DNA of 46,599 nt from positions 1 to 46,599 of the forward strand of contig CAKSDT010000002.1 in NCBI GenBank assembly GCA_934446135.1, given 5' to 3'. The notes below the pieces were generated by a model. That model was not told where the DNA came from. It made no database searches and worked only from the letters and a program-made list of their open reading frames with translations. This DNA is from an uncultured Clostridia bacterium. Its GTDB lineage: Bacteria > Bacillota > Clostridia > RGIG6154. Below, in pieces: positions 24,561-33,952 of the stretch (the first letter of the stretch is position 1; every line of letters starts with the position of its first letter). Made by a program: the position numbers and the translations under genes.

Positions 24561-25658
24561 TTGAAGAACACTTTTGGCAGCAGTATTACGGTTACATTGT
24601 TCGGAGAAAGCCACGGAAAAGCGATAGGTGTGGTTTTGGACGGACTTGCTCCGGGAATGAAAATCGACACTGAAATAATTAACGGTATGCTTTCAAAAAG
24701 AAGACCCGACGGAAAACTTTCAACTTCAAGAATTGAAGAAGATTGTTATGAATTTTTAAGCGGCGTAAAAGACGGGTTTACTACAGGTACACCCCTTACT
24801 GCGATTATAGAAAATAAAAATATCAGAAGTGGAGATTACAGTTCTTTTTCAAATCTCGCAAGACCGTCGCACGCAGATTTTGCGGCAAACGAAAAATATC
24901 ACGGATTTCAGGATAAATCGGGGGGCGGTCATTTCAGCGGAAGAATAACGGCACCGCTGGTTTTGGCGGGCGGTGTGCTTATGCCTGCACTTAATATGAA
25001 AGGCATCTATATCGGAACGCACATAAAGAAAATAAAAGATGTGTCAGACCGCGGATTTAATAATCTTCCGGAAGACATAAAACTCTTAAATGAGAAAAAG
25101 TTTGCAGTTTTAGATTCCGAAAAAGAAAGTCTTATGAAAAAAGTGATAGAAAGTGCCAAACTAAACGGAGACAGCGTAGGCGGAATTCTTGAAACAGTAA
25201 TAACAGGACTTCCGACAGGACTTGGCGAACCGTGGTTTGACAGTATGGAAAGTCTTCTTTCGCATGCAATGTTTTCAATTCCGGGGGTAAAAGGCGTTGA
25301 GTTTGGACTTGGTTTTGAAATATCGGAAAAATTCGGTTCCGAGGCAAATGATTCCTTTTATTCGGAGAACGGAAAAATTTACACAAAAACAAATACTTCG
25401 GGAGGAATAAACGGCGGTATAACAAACGGAATGCCGATTATTTTAAGGTGTGCCGTTAAACCTACTCCGACTATTTTTAAAGAGCAGGAAACAATTGATA
25501 TTAATTCTCTTGAAAACACTGTTATAATACCAAAAGGAAGGCACGATCCGGCAATAATTCAAAGAGCAAGGATTGTTGCGGACAGTATGGCGGCGATAGT
25601 AATTGCGGATGTTTTGACGCAAAGGTTCGGAACTGACTTTTTGGGGGGAGAAAAATGA
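24561..25658 (+). CDS. aroC: Chorismate synthase
   Basis: A 365-residue FMNH2-dependent enzyme making chorismate from EPSP. The N-terminal FGESHGKAIGVVLDG, SRIEEDCYEFLSG, the KSGGGHFSGR region and the C-terminal GRHDPAIIQRA are family signatures. The start is TTG 24561, directly after the aroB stop and with AAAGGAGG upstream. The end overlaps aroE by four bases. Confidence 0.96.
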   Translation: MKNTFGSSITVTLFGESHGKAIGVVLDGLAPGMKIDTEIINGMLSKRRPDGKLSTSRIEEDCYEFLSGVKDGFTTGTPLTAIIENKNIRSGDYSSFSNLARPSHADFAANEKYHGFQDKSGGGHFSGRITAPLVLAGGVLMPALNMKGIYIGTHIKKIKDVSDRGFNNLPEDIKLLNEKKFAVLDSEKESLMKKVIESAKLNGDSVGGILETVITGLPTGLGEPWFDSMESLLSHAMFSIPGVKGVEFGLGFEISEKFGSEANDSFYSENGKIYTKTNTSGGINGGITNGMPIILRCAVKPTPTIFKEQETIDINSLENTVIIPKGRHDPAIIQRARIVADSMAAIVIADVLTQRFGTDFLGGEK

Positions 25659-26896
25659 ATTACGGACTTATAGGAAAGACCTTAAAGCACAGTTTTTCAA
25701 GGGAAATACATCAAAAACTCGGTTATGACTATCTCCTTAAGGAACTTGAACCGGACGAGCTCGAATCATTTTTTAGGGAGAAAAATTTCAAAGCAATCAA
25801 TGTAACGGTTCCTTATAAGGTTGATGTTATGAAGTATTTGGATACTATTGATGAAAATGCACTTTCAATAGGTGCGGTCAACACCGTTTTAAACAGCAAT
25901 GGAAAACTTATAGGTTATAACACGGATTTTTTCGGAATGAAAGACCTTATTGAAAGAACAGGTGTTTCGCTCAAAAATAAAAAAGTTCTGATTTTGGGAA
26001 CCGGCGGTACAAGCAACACGGCAGAATATACTGCAAAGTATTTGGGAGCGTCAGAAGTTTTAAAAGTGAGCAGAACAAAAAAAGACGGTGTTATAACTTA
26101 TGATGAAATAGAAACTGCCGGGGCAAATGTCATTATCAATACAACTCCTGCAGGAATGTTTCCGAATAACGGTAATTGCCCTATAAAAGGCGAATTGCCG
26201 GAAGAAACCGAACTGGTTGTTGATGTTATTTATAATCCGCTGAGGACAAGACTTCTTCAAAAAGCCGAGGAAAAAGGAATTTTTTATGCCGGCGGGCTTT
26301 ATATGCTTGTTTCACAAGGCACATACGCTTCCTGTCTTTTTACAGGAAATAAAGAAGTTCTAAACAAAACCGAAGAAATATATAAATCGGTTTTGGGTGA
26401 AAAGCAAAATATTGTGCTTATAGGTATGCCGGGCTCGGGCAAAAGCACTGCTGCAAAACATCTCGGCAATTTTGTTGATACAGATACTGAAATCAAAAAA
26501 GAATACGGACTCTCGCCAAAGGATATAATCCTCGGCAGGGGAGAAAAGGCCTTTCGTGAAATAGAGTCCGAAACAGTCTTAAAACTTTCACGAAAAAACG
26601 GAATTGTTATATCAACGGGCGGAGGAGTTGTGCTGAACCCCGAAAATATAAGAACGCTTAAGGAAAACGGAATAGTTATATTTCTTGACCCTCCGTTTGA
26701 AAGACTTACGGCAACTAAGTCAAGACCTCTTTCCGATACAAAAGAAAAACTTCTTGAAGTTTATAAGGAAAGATATGAAATTTATAACAGAAACTGCGAT
26801 ATAAAAATAAGCGGAGATTATTCACCGGAGGAGATTGCAGATATAATTAAAAAGGAGGTTTCAAAATATGAAGATTCTTGTAATAAACGGACCTAA
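25655..26896 (+). CDS. aroE-aroK: Shikimate dehydrogenase - shikimate kinase fusion
   Basis: One 413-residue chain carrying two successive-step enzymes (or steps separated by no other). Residues 1-245 are AroE: catalytic Lys55 in VPYK, Asp91 in GYNTDFFG, and an NADP loop GTGGTSNTA (115-123) that departs from the usual GAGGAxRA. Residues about 252-405 are AroK: Walker A GMPGSGKST (257-265), VDTDTEI, STGGGVV and the lid arginine in SRPLSD. No frame change lies between the halves, and the linker is short. The fused arrangement would hand shikimate straight to the kinase. The 3' end overlaps aroQ by 29 bases. Confidence 0.93.
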   Translation: MNYGLIGKTLKHSFSREIHQKLGYDYLLKELEPDELESFFREKNFKAINVTVPYKVDVMKYLDTIDENALSIGAVNTVLNSNGKLIGYNTDFFGMKDLIERTGVSLKNKKVLILGTGGTSNTAEYTAKYLGASEVLKVSRTKKDGVITYDEIETAGANVIINTTPAGMFPNNGNCPIKGELPEETELVVDVIYNPLRTRLLQKAEEKGIFYAGGLYMLVSQGTYASCLFTGNKEVLNKTEEIYKSVLGEKQNIVLIGMPGSGKSTAAKHLGNFVDTDTEIKKEYGLSPKDIILGRGEKAFREIESETVLKLSRKNGIVISTGGGVVLNPENIRTLKENGIVIFLDPPFERLTATKSRPLSDTKEKLLEVYKERYEIYNRNCDIKISGDYSPEEIADIIKKEVSKYEDSCNKRT

Positions 26897-27299
26897 CCTC
26901 AATATGCTTGGAATAAGACAGCCTGAGATATACGGGAAAAATACTTATGAGGATTTGGTTAATCTTATAAAAAATCACAGAAGCGAAATTGAGTATGAAT
27001 TTTATCAGTCAAATCACGAAGGTGCAATAGTTGATAAAATTCAGGAAGCCTACCGAAAAAAAGATGCAATTGTGATAAACCCCGGTGCATACACCCATAC
27101 CAGTATTGCAATAAAAGACGCACTAAGCACTGTTTCAATTCCTTATGCTGAGGTACATATATCTGATGTTGATAAAAGGGAAGACTACAGAAAAATAAGT
27201 TACATAAGAGACGGTGCCGATATAACTGTAAAGGGTTTGGGATTCGATGGGTATTTGAAAGCGGTCGATTTCCTTTATGAAAGGTATGGTGCAAAATGA
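26868..27299 (+). CDS. aroQ: Type II 3-dehydroquinate dehydratase
   Basis: A 143-residue dodecameric-type enzyme making 3-dehydroshikimate. It has the N-terminal INGPNLNMLGIRQPEIYG with the catalytic Tyr and Arg, QSNHEGAIVDKIQ, NPGAYTHTS and AEVHISDVDKREDYR. AAAGGAGG precedes the ATG inside the end of the aroE-aroK gene. The last bases overlap aroA (ATGA). Confidence 0.96.
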   Translation: MKILVINGPNLNMLGIRQPEIYGKNTYEDLVNLIKNHRSEIEYEFYQSNHEGAIVDKIQEAYRKKDAIVINPGAYTHTSIAIKDALSTVSIPYAEVHISDVDKREDYRKISYIRDGADITVKGLGFDGYLKAVDFLYERYGAK

Positions 27300-28504
27300 G
27301 GGCTTGTTTTAAAAAATGCAGCCTCAAAGGAAAAGTTCAGGCACCGCCCTCCAAAAGTATGGCACACAGATATCTTATTTTAAGTTATTTGTCGGGTGAA
27401 AAGTGCAAAGTTTCAAATATTGCTTTCTCAGAAGATATAAAAGCAACCCTAAACTGTCTTAAGAGGCTGGGTGCAAGTTTAGAGATGTCTGAAAATGAGG
27501 TTTTAATAAAAAAAACAGACTCCGATAAAATTCCGTTTCTGAATTGCAATGAAAGCGGAAGCACATTGAGATTTTTAATTCCCATAGCACTTACTTTGGA
27601 TAAAGAGGTGACATTTACGGGAACCGAAAAACTTTTTTCTAGGCCGCTTGATATATATGAAAAACTTTGCAGTGAAAAAGGTTTTTTGTTTAGAAAAGAA
27701 AATGACAAACTTACAGTCAAAGGAAAACTTTCGGGCGGGTCTTACACTGTAAGAGGCGATATAAGCAGTCAGTTTATATCAGGACTATTATTTGCACTAT
27801 CTTTAATTCCTGAAGAAAGTGTAATAAATGTTCTTCCGCCGTTTGAAAGTAAATCATATGTTTTGATGACTGCACAGAGCCTTAATGAGTTTGGGATAAA
27901 AGTTGATGTGACAGACAGGAACATCAGAATCAAAGGCGGAAAATATGTAAAAAGGGATAGTTTAATTGAGGGTGACTATTCAAATGCGGCATATATTGAA
28001 GGATTTAATCTTGCCGACGGAAACTGTGTTGAGATTTCGGGTCTTTCAAAATCAATACAGGGTGACAGAGTTTATAAGAAACTTTTTGAGCAACTTGAAA
28101 ATTTTTCAGAGATTGATATTTCGGACTGCCCTGATTTAGGACCTGTTCTTTTTGTAGGTGCAGCACTAAAATGCGGTGCGACTTTTAATGGGACAAAAAG
28201 ACTTGCGGCAAAAGAAAGCGACAGGGTTTCGGAAATGGCTGAAGAACTTAAAAAGTTCGGAATCAAAGTAGAGTGGACGGAAAACTCCGCGACGGTTGGG
28301 AAAGGAAATATTAAACCGCCTGACTGTGATTTGAGTTCTCATAACGACCACAGGGTTTTAATGGCTCTTTCGATACTTTTAAGCGTAACGGGAGGAACGA
28401 TTACCGGGGCAGAAGCCGTAAAAAAAAGTTTTCCCGATTATTTTGAAAAAATCAAACAACTTGGAGCAGAGGTGAAACTTACAGATGATAGTAGATGTGA
28501 CTAA
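27296..28504 (+). CDS. aroA: 3-phosphoshikimate 1-carboxyvinyltransferase (EPSP synthase)
   Basis: A 402-residue two-domain enzyme joining shikimate-3-phosphate and phosphoenolpyruvate. PPSKSMAHRYLILSYL near the start holds the catalytic Lys; NESGSTLRFLIPIAL, GDISSQFISGLLFAL, KESDRVSEMAEEL and the C-terminal NDHRVLMALSIL are present. The start overlaps the aroQ stop and the end overlaps tyrA by 20 bases. It is somewhat shorter than E. coli AroA (427) but all core motifs are kept. Confidence 0.95.
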   Translation: MRACFKKCSLKGKVQAPPSKSMAHRYLILSYLSGEKCKVSNIAFSEDIKATLNCLKRLGASLEMSENEVLIKKTDSDKIPFLNCNESGSTLRFLIPIALTLDKEVTFTGTEKLFSRPLDIYEKLCSEKGFLFRKENDKLTVKGKLSGGSYTVRGDISSQFISGLLFALSLIPEESVINVLPPFESKSYVLMTAQSLNEFGIKVDVTDRNIRIKGGKYVKRDSLIEGDYSNAAYIEGFNLADGNCVEISGLSKSIQGDRVYKKLFEQLENFSEIDISDCPDLGPVLFVGAALKCGATFNGTKRLAAKESDRVSEMAEELKKFGIKVEWTENSATVGKGNIKPPDCDLSSHNDHRVLMALSILLSVTGGTITGAEAVKKSFPDYFEKIKQLGAEVKLTDDSRCD

Positions 28505-29339
28505 AAATATACTTATAGTAGGACTGGGACTTTTGGGCGGAAGTTATGCAAAAGGACTTAAAAAATACGGTTTTAAAATAAGTGCAATTTCAAAAAAGGA
28601 AAGTGAAATTGAATACGGTATAAAAAATGGCATAATAGATGACGGTGCCGCTTTTGCAGATGAAAACTTAATAAAGAAAGCGGATATAATAATATTTGCG
28701 GTTTATCCGCACACTATTCCGGAATGGATAAAATCTTATCAGCACCTTTTTAAAAAAAATGTTTTAATAACTGATGTAACCGGTGTTAAGGGCTGCATAG
28801 TTTATAAAATTCAGGATTTACTCAGAGAAGACGCTGAATTTATAGGTGCTCATCCTATGGCGGGCCGCGAAGTATCCGGTGTGGAAAACAGTACTGATGA
28901 GATGTTTAAAGGTGCAAATTATATTATTACACCGACTGACAAAAATACCGACGCTGCAATAGAAACATGCAGAGAAATAGGGCATCTTCTTGGATTTTCT
29001 TCGGTTTCGGTGCTTTCGCCCGAAGAGCATGACGAAATGATAGGTTTTCTTTCACAACTTACTCACTGCATCGCAGTATCGCTTATGACTTGCAATGACT
29101 GCGAGCATCTTGAAAAGTTTACGGGAGATTCTTTCCGTGACCTTACAAGAATAGCAAAAATCAATGACGAAATGTGGAGCGAACTTTTCATAGATAACAA
29201 AAAATCTTTACTTACCCAAATGGAAATGTTTGAAAATCAGTTTAACAAACTTAAAGAGACACTTCAGAATGAGGACAGAGAAGGAATGCGTAAAATAATG
29301 CGTGCATCAACAGTAAGAAGAAAAAAATTTGACAAATAA
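28485..29339 (+). CDS. tyrA: Prephenate dehydrogenase
   Basis: A 284-residue NAD(P)+-dependent enzyme that oxidatively decarboxylates prephenate to 4-hydroxyphenylpyruvate for tyrosine. The Rossmann loop is VGLGLLGGSYAKGL, with GAHPMAGREVSG and the later SQLTHCIAVSL around the catalytic His. No ACT domain or chorismate mutase is attached, so mutase activity for both branches comes from PheA in this operon. Confidence 0.94.
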   Translation: MIVDVTKNILIVGLGLLGGSYAKGLKKYGFKISAISKKESEIEYGIKNGIIDDGAAFADENLIKKADIIIFAVYPHTIPEWIKSYQHLFKKNVLITDVTGVKGCIVYKIQDLLREDAEFIGAHPMAGREVSGVENSTDEMFKGANYIITPTDKNTDAAIETCREIGHLLGFSSVSVLSPEEHDEMIGFLSQLTHCIAVSLMTCNDCEHLEKFTGDSFRDLTRIAKINDEMWSELFIDNKKSLLTQMEMFENQFNKLKETLQNEDREGMRKIMRASTVRRKKFDK

Positions 29340-29353
29340 GGAGGAAAGATACA

Positions 29354-30382
29354 ATGAATATGGAATTTATCAGAAAATTGCCTATACCTATGGAGATTAA
29401 GAAGCAGTATCCGATGACGGAAGAAATGGTTAAATTAAAAGAGGACAGGGACGAACAAATTAAAAAAATCTTAGACGGCAGAGATGACAGACTTCTTGTT
29501 ATAATAGGCCCGTGTTCGGCGGATAACGAGGATAGCGTTTTGGATTATCTCGGCAGGCTCAAAAAACTTGATGAACAAGTAAATGAAAAACTTATGATTG
29601 TTCCTAGAATTTATACCAATAAGCCAAGAACTACCGGAGACGGCTATAAAGGTATGCTTCATCAGCCTGACCCTAACAGCGAATCCGATATGCTTAAAGG
29701 TCTTATATCTATAAGGAATCTTCATATAAGAGCAATAAAAGAGATAGGTTTTACCTGTGCAGATGAAATGCTTTATACTGAAAATCACCGTTATCTTTCA
29801 GACCTTTTGTCTTATGTTGCGGTAGGTGCAAGGTCTGTTGAAAATCAACAGCACAGACTCACATCAAGCGGACTTGCAATTCCCGTAGGTCTTAAAAATC
29901 CTACCGGCGGAGATATTTCGGTTCTTATGAATTCAATTACTGCGGCTCAGCATCCCCATACATTTGTATACAGAGGTTGGGAAGTTAAAAGCAAAGGCAA
30001 TCCCTATGCACATGCAATACTCAGGGGATATGTCGATAAAAGAGGTCAGTCGATACCGAATTATCATTATGAAGATTTGGTTCACCTTTGCGAAAACTAT
30101 GAAAAACACGATCTTGCAAACCCCGGCGTTATTATTGACACAAATCATGCAAATTCAGGAAAGCAGTATGACCAGCAGCCGAGAATTGCAAAAGAGGTTC
30201 TTCACAGTTGCCGTCATAATAACGATGTCAAGAAACTTGTCAAAGGACTTATGATTGAAAGTTATATTGAAGACGGAAGTTGTAAGGCGAGCGAGAGAAT
30301 ATACGGTAAATCAATAACCGATCCGTGCCTCGGTTGGGAAAAAACTGAAAGGCTTGTGTTGGATCTTGCAGAATTATTATAG
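29354..30382 (+). CDS. aroF: 3-deoxy-7-phosphoheptulonate (DAHP) synthase, AroF/G/H type
   Basis: A 342-residue class I-alpha enzyme joining PEP and erythrose-4-phosphate, the entry step of the pathway. IIGPCSADNEDSVLDYL, RIYTNKPRTTGDGYKGM, GARSVENQQHR and the metal-site DTNHANSGKQYDQQPR are present. This is the enteric-like class, usually feedback-inhibited by an aromatic amino acid; which one (F, G or H form) cannot be told. It closes the operon; GGAGG lies nine bases upstream. Confidence 0.93.
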   Translation: MNMEFIRKLPIPMEIKKQYPMTEEMVKLKEDRDEQIKKILDGRDDRLLVIIGPCSADNEDSVLDYLGRLKKLDEQVNEKLMIVPRIYTNKPRTTGDGYKGMLHQPDPNSESDMLKGLISIRNLHIRAIKEIGFTCADEMLYTENHRYLSDLLSYVAVGARSVENQQHRLTSSGLAIPVGLKNPTGGDISVLMNSITAAQHPHTFVYRGWEVKSKGNPYAHAILRGYVDKRGQSIPNYHYEDLVHLCENYEKHDLANPGVIIDTNHANSGKQYDQQPRIAKEVLHSCRHNNDVKKLVKGLMIESYIEDGSCKASERIYGKSITDPCLGWEKTERLVLDLAELL

Positions 30383-30389
30383 TTTGGTA

Positions 30390-30442
30390 ATCATTATAAA
30401 AAAGACTGTTCCGTCTTTTGGAACAGTCTTTTTTATAATGAT
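30390..30442. terminator. Strong bidirectional terminator
   Basis: A perfect 23-base inverted repeat (30390-30412 and 30420-30442) around a seven-base loop, with A6 and T6 runs on the two sides of the GC-richer core. It ends both the aromatic operon and the convergent symporter gene, whose stop is two bases away. Confidence 0.93.
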
Positions 30443-30443
30443 T

Positions 30444-31889
30444 TTATCTGTCAGTTATTTCTCCGGATTTTAATCTGTTAAAGTAACTCTTTGTTTCCTT
30501 TGCAACAACACCGCTTAATGCAATGAGGGCAATAAGGTTCGGTATAGCCATAAGTGCATTGAATATATCTGCCAAAGTCCATACTATTGAAACCGTAAGG
30601 AAAGGTCCGATAAATACAGCAACTATGTATAAAACTTTATATGCCATAAGAACACCTTTTTTGTTGCCTAATAAGTACTCAAGACATCTTTCTGCATAGT
30701 ATGCCCATCCCAGAATGGTTGTAAATGCAAAGAATGCAAGACACAGCATAAGTATCAGCGAACAAACTGAATCGTTAAAAGGAAGACCTCTTTCAAATGC
30801 CATAGTTGTAACCGCAGCACCTTTTAAGGTCCCGCTTACCGCTTCTTCCCATGAACCTGTAAGAACAATTGAAAGTCCTGTCATTGTACAGACAACTATA
30901 GTGTCGAGAAATGTGCCTGTCATACAAACAAGGCCCTGACGAACAGGTTCTTTTGTTTTGGCGGCAGCTGCTGCAATAGGTGCCGAGCCAAGACCTGCTT
31001 CGTTGGAAAAGATACCTCTTGCAATACCCATTTGCATAGCATCTTTCATTGCAATTTTAACAGTTATGCCTGCAATACCGCCCAAAATTGCCTGCGGATA
31101 AAATGCTGCTTTGCAAACCATTGCAACAGCACCCGGGATTTTCTCAATATTTGTAAACACCAATGTTAATGCACTTACAACATAAACTATAACCATAAAA
31201 GGAACAACAATTTCAGATACTTTTGAAATTCTTTTAATACCGCCTATTACAACAAGTGCAACAAAGACAGTTACTACAATTGCAGCAATAACTGTTGCCC
31301 AGGTATAGTCATTTCCCGGAAGAGAAAAGGCAATGTGCCGGCTGTTCGGGTCAAAAAAGTTTTGAACAGCAGAAACTATACCGTTAATCTGTGTTATTGT
31401 TCCTATACCCATAATACCCGCCAATGCACCGAATATTGCAAATAAAACTGCAAGCCACTTAAAGTTTTTGCCCATACCTTTTTCAATGTAGTAAAAAGGT
31501 CCGCCCAAAACTTTCCCGTCCTTACCGATTTCTCTGAACTTAACTGCTAAAAGGCCCTCGGAATATTTTGTTGCCATTCCGAAAAATGCTGCAACTTCCA
31601 TCCAGAAAAGAGCACCCGGACCGCCGGCAGCAATTGCAGTTGCAACACCTACTATGTTACCTGTTCCTATTGTTGCAGACAGTGCCGTGCATAAAGCACC
31701 GAAACTTGTAACTTCTCCTTCTCCGTCTTCTTCTGTGTGAAACATATACCTGAATGCCTTCGGCAGATGGAATATCTGAATAAATCCCGTTCTTACCGAT
31801 AGCAGCACGCCTACAAAGATTATTCCGACTATAAGTGGAACACCCCAGACATATCCGTCGATTTTTTCTATTATCTCTGTAAATGTCAT
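30444..31889 (-). CDS. Alanine/glycine:cation symporter (AGCS family)
   Basis: A 481-residue integral membrane protein with about 11 hydrophobic segments. The family signature around GGPGALFWMEVAAFFGMATKY and IFSNEAGLGSAPIAAAAA is clear, so it imports alanine, glycine or a similar small amino acid with Na+. The start is ATG 31889, eight bases after GGAGG; the frame extends five codons further upstream. It stands alone, with its own promoter. Confidence 0.92.
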   Translation of the reverse strand: MTFTEIIEKIDGYVWGVPLIVGIIFVGVLLSVRTGFIQIFHLPKAFRYMFHTEEDGEGEVTSFGALCTALSATIGTGNIVGVATAIAAGGPGALFWMEVAAFFGMATKYSEGLLAVKFREIGKDGKVLGGPFYYIEKGMGKNFKWLAVLFAIFGALAGIMGIGTITQINGIVSAVQNFFDPNSRHIAFSLPGNDYTWATVIAAIVVTVFVALVVIGGIKRISKVSEIVVPFMVIVYVVSALTLVFTNIEKIPGAVAMVCKAAFYPQAILGGIAGITVKIAMKDAMQMGIARGIFSNEAGLGSAPIAAAAAKTKEPVRQGLVCMTGTFLDTIVVCTMTGLSIVLTGSWEEAVSGTLKGAAVTTMAFERGLPFNDSVCSLILMLCLAFFAFTTILGWAYYAERCLEYLLGNKKGVLMAYKVLYIVAVFIGPFLTVSIVWTLADIFNALMAIPNLIALIALSGVVAKETKSYFNRLKSGEITDR

Positions 31890-31925
31890 CAAGTTAACCT
31901 CCAATAAAAAACAAAATATGTATAT

Positions 31926-31953
31926 ATTCTACCATAAATTTATAATTTTGCAA
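31926..31953 (-). promoter_or_regulatory. Promoter of the symporter gene
   Basis: Minus strand -35 TTGCAA (31948-31953) and -10 TAGAAT (31926-31931), 16 bases apart, 36 bases before the start codon. Confidence 0.55.
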
Positions 31954-32034
31954 TATTTTTACTGAAAAAAATTTCTCTTAGCAAAATTTTAACGGAAAAA
32001 ATGCAATTTTATCTGTTTTTTTAAAGAAAAACGG

Positions 32035-32063
32035 TTTATTTTATTGGAAATTTGTGTTAAAAT
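32035..32063 (+). promoter_or_regulatory. Possible promoter of the KdpD/KdpE-like pair
   Basis: A weak -35 TTTATT (32035-32040) and -10 TAAAAT (32058-32063) with a 17-base spacer, 25 bases before the kinase ATG. The 184-base gap between the symporter and kinase genes otherwise holds only very AT-rich sequence. Confidence 0.4.
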
Positions 32064-32088
32064 CTATTTTTGAGAGGTAATTAAAGTT

Positions 32089-33150
32089 ATGAGTACTAAA
32101 AAATCAGAATTCTTTTCATTTACAGGAAGAAATTTGCTGATCTTTGTTTGTATTATTATACTTACTCCGGTTTCCTGCAACATTATACTTTACTTTGACA
32201 GCCATACGGATGTGGGAACAATTTTCCTTTTATCTGTGTTTTTAACGGCACTTTTTACATCCGGGTACTTTTTTTCATCTTTTGCGTCGCTGATAAGTGT
32301 TGTGGAACTCAATTATTTTTACATATATCCTTATAATGAGTTCAATTTAACAAATGCAGGCAACCTTACTACAAGTATAAGTATATTTACCGTTGCAATA
32401 GTTACATCGTTTATAACTTCGCATAGAAAGAGCCAGCAAAAAATCAAAGAAATTGCACAGAAAGAAAAAATGCAAGGCACTCTTCTGCGTGCAATCAGTC
32501 ACGACTTAAGAACGCCGCTTACTTCCATATCGGGTATAGCAAATCTTATAAGCGAGGAGAAAGAACTTAGTAAAAAAGATATTTCGGAACTTGCAAAGAG
32601 TATAAGACAGGAAGCAGATTGGTTGGTAAGAATGGTTGAAAATTTGCTTACCGTGACCAAAATTACGGGCTCGGGACAGGATATAGATAAAGAGCCTGAA
32701 ATAATAGATGAAATTTGTGCAGAAGTTTCAAATAAAATTAAACTGAGATATAAAAATCTTAATGTGAAAGTATCAGTTTCTGAGGATCTTATGTTTGTGC
32801 CGATGGATGCTCTTTTGATTGAACAGGTTATGATAAATATTGTAGATAACTCGGTAAAGCATGGAAAATACGCACAAAAAATACATATCGAAGCGGCAAG
32901 GGAAGATAATTACGCACGCATTTCTGTAATTGATGACGGATGCGGAATGGATGAAAATCTTATAAAGATGTGGTTTGAGGAAGATATCGACAAGCATAAA
33001 ATTAATGAACAGGATACCACCAAAAATATGGGTATAGGACTTTCAGTATGCAAAGTCATAGTAAAAGCACATAAAGGAAGAATTGAGGCAGAAAAAGCGT
33101 TGCCGCACGGATTAAATGTGAGTATTTACTTGCCGTTGGGAGGAGAATAA
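32089..33150 (+). CDS. Sensor histidine kinase, truncated KdpD-like (DUF4118)
   Basis: A 353-residue kinase starting directly with the four-helix DUF4118 membrane block (about residues 15-110), then HisKA with His138 in AISHDLRTPLTSISG and an HATPase domain with NIVDNSVKHG and NMGIGLSVCKVI. Full KdpD has about 400 more N-terminal residues (KdpD and USP-like ATP-binding domains) that are missing here. It forms an operon with the response regulator two bases downstream. No kdpFABC potassium pump genes are in the window. Confidence 0.88.
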   Translation: MSTKKSEFFSFTGRNLLIFVCIIILTPVSCNIILYFDSHTDVGTIFLLSVFLTALFTSGYFFSSFASLISVVELNYFYIYPYNEFNLTNAGNLTTSISIFTVAIVTSFITSHRKSQQKIKEIAQKEKMQGTLLRAISHDLRTPLTSISGIANLISEEKELSKKDISELAKSIRQEADWLVRMVENLLTVTKITGSGQDIDKEPEIIDEICAEVSNKIKLRYKNLNVKVSVSEDLMFVPMDALLIEQVMINIVDNSVKHGKYAQKIHIEAAREDNYARISVIDDGCGMDENLIKMWFEEDIDKHKINEQDTTKNMGIGLSVCKVIVKAHKGRIEAEKALPHGLNVSIYLPLGGE

Positions 33151-33152
33151 TT

Positions 33153-33860
33153 ATGCAGGAAACAAAAAGTTCGGTTTTGTTAATTGAAGATGAAGAAAAT
33201 ATAGCAAGATTAATAGCTGCGGTTTTAAGACAAAGCGGATATCGTGTTGTTTGGGCGGGAAACGGTGCAGATGCTTTACGCAGTGTTAATGAATTTCCGC
33301 CGGAAATAATACTGCTTGATTTGGGGCTCCCGGATATTGACGGAACAGAAATACTTGAGAAAGCAAAAGGATGGACCAATATTCCGATAATAGTTATTTC
33401 TGCAAGGGACAGTGAACAGGATAAGGTCGAAGCACTTGATCTTGGTGCTGATGATTATATGACCAAACCTTTCGGAAACGAAGAATTACTTGCAAGAATG
33501 AGAACCGCCTTAAGACATAAAAGGGCAAGTTTTGATGAGGACTTAACGAAAACGGCAAAATTTACCTGCGGCGGACTTTCAATCGATTTTGGCAGCAGAA
33601 TTGTTATGGTTGACGGTGAAAAAGTGCATCTTACACAAATCGAATTTAAGATGGTTCAGTTGCTTTGTAAGTATGCAGGCAGGGTTTTGACATACGATTA
33701 TATCTTAAAGCAGATATGGGGTCCCTATGCCGGCAGTGACAATAAAATACTCAGAGTTAATATGGCGAACATAAGAAGAAAACTTGAAAAGAATCCGGCA
33801 GAACCGAGATATATCTTCACGGAAGCAGGTGTTGGATATAAAATGGCTGCCGGTAAGTAA
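33153..33860 (+). CDS. OmpR/KdpE-type response regulator
   Basis: A 235-residue regulator: receiver domain (about 7-120) with phosphorylation site Asp56 in IILLDLGLPD and the conserved Lys in MTKPFG, then a winged-helix DNA-binding domain (about 140-232) with LTQIEFKMVQLL and RVNMANIRRKLE. Its partner is the kinase just upstream. Sequence pattern resembles KdpE, but the regulated genes are unknown. Confidence 0.9.
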   Translation: MQETKSSVLLIEDEENIARLIAAVLRQSGYRVVWAGNGADALRSVNEFPPEIILLDLGLPDIDGTEILEKAKGWTNIPIIVISARDSEQDKVEALDLGADDYMTKPFGNEELLARMRTALRHKRASFDEDLTKTAKFTCGGLSIDFGSRIVMVDGEKVHLTQIEFKMVQLLCKYAGRVLTYDYILKQIWGPYAGSDNKILRVNMANIRRKLEKNPAEPRYIFTEAGVGYKMAAGK

Positions 33861-33867
33861 TTGGCAC

Positions 33868-33896
33868 TTGAATTTGCCTGTTGTTTATGATATACT
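33868..33896 (+). promoter_or_regulatory. Promoter of the DUF1385-prmC operon
   Basis: TTGAAT (33868-33873) and TATACT (33891-33896), 17-base spacer, 57 bases before the ATG of the DUF1385 gene. Confidence 0.55.
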
Positions 33897-33952
33897 ATAC
33901 ATTAAAGAATTTTAGTTACAAAACAATGAATACAGGTAATGAGGAAAAATAT

